This document shows, piece by piece, positions 4,384-5,823 of a stretch of DNA of 5,823 bases (positions within the stretch are counted from its first letter, which is position 1; every line of letters begins with the position of its first letter). The notes under the pieces were generated by a model that was not told where the DNA came from, made no database searches, and was given only the letters and a program-made list of their open reading frames with translations. Location: assembly GCA_008363265.1 (NCBI GenBank), contig RHKR01000172.1, forward strand, positions 1 to 5,823. Reading direction: 5' to 3'. The position numbers and the translations under genes are program-made. This DNA comes from Chlorobiota bacterium (GTDB taxonomy: Bacteria; Bacteroidota; Ignavibacteria; Ignavibacteriales; Ignavibacteriaceae).

Positions 4384-5823
4384 TTGAAAATACTCCTCAC
4401 CGGTACGACCGGCTACATCGGTAAACGGCTTTTACCTCTCCTGCTCGAGCAGGGGCACGAAGTGATATGCTGTGTCCGCGACAAACAACGCTTCCACTCC
4501 GACACAATAAGCGACAATCCCAATGTTTCCCTGCTTGAAATCGACTTTCTTAAGGATGTTCCGGAGGTGCCAGAAATCACGAATGTGGATGCCGCATACT
4601 ACCTGATCCACTCGATGACATCGAACATAGAGGATTTTGAAAAACTTGAGGAGCTCTCCGCATCCAATTTCATGAAACTCGCCGAAAAAACGGGCGTAAA
4701 GAGGATCATCTATCTTGGAGGAATATCCAATTCGGAGAACCTTTCCAAACATCTCGCTTCCAGAAGAAAAGTCGAGGATATCCTCGGCGGTACTTCAATC
4801 CCCCTTACTACTATCAGGGCGGGGATCATCGTCGGGTCGGGCAGTGCCTCTTTCGAGATCATCCGTGACCTGGTGGAGAAGCTTCCCGTGATGGTCACAC
4901 CTAAATGGCTGAATACACGTAACCAGCCCGTTGCCATTAGAAATATCCTCGAGTGCCTTACCGGAGTGCTTGACCATCCTGAAACAGGCGGAAGATCGTG
5001 GGATATCGGCGGCCCTGACATCATGACCTACAAGGAAATGCTGCTCCAGTTCGCTTCGGTCCGCGGCCTGAGAAGATACATTTACACGGTGCCCGTAATG
5101 ACTCCGAGGGTCTCCTCTTACTGGCTTTACTTCGTTACCTCCACTTCGTACAAACTGGCGGTTAATCTCGTTAACAGTATGAAGGTTGAAGTAGTGGCGC
5201 GCGACAACGACCTCGCGAAGCTGCTCGGACTGAAACTAATCCGCTACAAAGAGGCGGTTGAACTCGCCTTCCAGAAGATCGAACAGAACAATGTACTCTC
5301 CAGCTGGAAGGATTCACTCGTTTCCAGTTCGCTCGACAGCTCATTGCTCGAACACATCAGCGTACCCGTCAATGGTGTGTTCACTGATAAAAGGGAGATG
5401 CTGATATCAACGGATGTGGAGCGGGTTAAGCAGAATATCTGGTCGATCGGTGGTGACCGGGGCTGGTATTACGGGAACATCCTCTGGCGCATCAGGGGAT
5501 TCATGGACAAGATGGCGGGAGGTGTCGGGCTCAGACGGGGCCGCACCAATCCCGATGTGATCCACACCGGGGATACCCTTGACTTCTGGCGAGTGCTCGC
5601 TGCCGACAGTTCAAGATCGAGACTCCTCCTCTACGCCGAGATGAAACTCCCCGGTGAGGCATGGCTCGAGTTCAGAATAATTGAAAAAGAAGGCAAATGG
5701 TACCTGAAACAAACAGCGACTTTCAGACCAAAGGGATTGATGGGGCGGCTCTACTGGTACTCAGTTGCACCTTTCCACTTCTTTGTGTTCGAAGGAATGG
5801 CCCGGAATCTGATCAGATATTAG
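4384..5823 (+). CDS. NAD(P)-binding SDR with C-terminal DUF2867, 479 aa
   Basis: An atypical short-chain dehydrogenase/NAD-dependent epimerase-like protein of the YbjT type. The N-terminal Rossmann fold shows TGTTGYIG at 6-13, with Arg32 after the second strand (CCVRD), which hints at NADP preference. The acidic LLEIDFL (50-56), YYLIHSM (72-78) and IIYLGGIS (108-115) follow the NmrA/YbjT pattern, where the classical YxxxK pair is not evident, so the protein may bind cofactor for sensing or quinone/isoprenoid chemistry rather than standard dehydrogenation. From about 335 to the end is DUF2867 (INIWSIGGDRGWYY-like at 350-363, GDTLDFWRV at 396-404, YWYSVAPFHFFVF at 457-469). The start is TTG 4384: it opens directly on the first beta strand (MKILLTGTTG) and no ATG lies nearby. 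Only a weak GAAG precedes it. It is 8 nt after the phosphatase stop. The TAG stop is the final codon of the window, so the gene is complete. Confidence 0.9.
   Translation: MKILLTGTTGYIGKRLLPLLLEQGHEVICCVRDKQRFHSDTISDNPNVSLLEIDFLKDVPEVPEITNVDAAYYLIHSMTSNIEDFEKLEELSASNFMKLAEKTGVKRIIYLGGISNSENLSKHLASRRKVEDILGGTSIPLTTIRAGIIVGSGSASFEIIRDLVEKLPVMVTPKWLNTRNQPVAIRNILECLTGVLDHPETGGRSWDIGGPDIMTYKEMLLQFASVRGLRRYIYTVPVMTPRVSSYWLYFVTSTSYKLAVNLVNSMKVEVVARDNDLAKLLGLKLIRYKEAVELAFQKIEQNNVLSSWKDSLVSSSLDSSLLEHISVPVNGVFTDKREMLISTDVERVKQNIWSIGGDRGWYYGNILWRIRGFMDKMAGGVGLRRGRTNPDVIHTGDTLDFWRVLAADSSRSRLLLYAEMKLPGEAWLEFRIIEKEGKWYLKQTATFRPKGLMGRLYWYSVAPFHFFVFEGMARNLIRY

Noticed and set aside
4432..5024. Minus-strand open frames of 60-106 codons inside the SDR gene
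   Set aside because: They are antisense shadows of the conserved Rossmann-fold coding sequence and have no domain features.
1..5823. CRISPR array or integrase/transposase gene
   Set aside because: No short regularly spaced repeats occur; the only periodic repeats are the TPR units. No open frame shows tyrosine or serine recombinase or DDE features.

Overview
The window is bacterial and most likely from the Bacteroidota/Chlorobi/Ignavibacteria side of the tree. Three things point that way: a promoter upstream of the tRNA that fits the Bacteroidetes pattern (TTG, 20 nt, TATATTTG); weak or absent Shine-Dalgarno sequences at four of the five starts; and the gene families present (multi-TPR lipoprotein, AAA-ATPase-like/PD-(D/E)XK protein, stand-alone GIY-YIG nuclease beside a tRNA, SDR fused to DUF2867). 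The assignment is inferred from these signals, not from any database search.

Left part (1-2716): a complete TPR-repeat lipoprotein gene (55-771, +) converges on a 511-aa AAA-ATPase-like/PD-(D/E)XK nuclease-fold gene (802-2337, -). Beyond the 5' end of the ATPase gene is a second copy of the last 141 bp of the TPR gene (2576-2716, 135/141 identical, no gaps, reading frame and stop kept). The ATPase gene therefore lies between direct repeats of its neighbour's 3' end.

Middle part (2757-3266): a Bacteroidetes-type promoter, an intact tRNA-Asp(GTC) (2816-2889), a strong intrinsic terminator, an 86-codon GIY-YIG nuclease gene (2944-3204), then a broken copy of the tRNA 3' half (3179-3227) followed by a second terminator. 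The last eight codons of the nuclease are read from tRNA-derived sequence. Its stop codon lies in the loop of a perfect 16-bp palindrome that replaces the T-arm of the tRNA remnant. This looks like a roughly 330-bp nuclease unit that entered a tRNA gene and rebuilt its 3' end.

Right part (3479-5823): a lipoprotein tyrosine/lipid phosphatase (P-loop HCATGKDRTG) is followed after 8 nt by a 479-aa NAD(P)-binding SDR with a C-terminal DUF2867 domain. The SDR starts at TTG and ends on the last base of the window. The two are probably co-transcribed; no shared pathway can be read from the sequence.

The main point of interest is that the same layout occurs twice within 2.6 kb: intact host gene, then a nuclease-fold gene, then a displaced 3' remnant of the host gene. 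The tRNA/GIY-YIG case is the stronger of the two. Linking them as one mechanism is a hypothesis.
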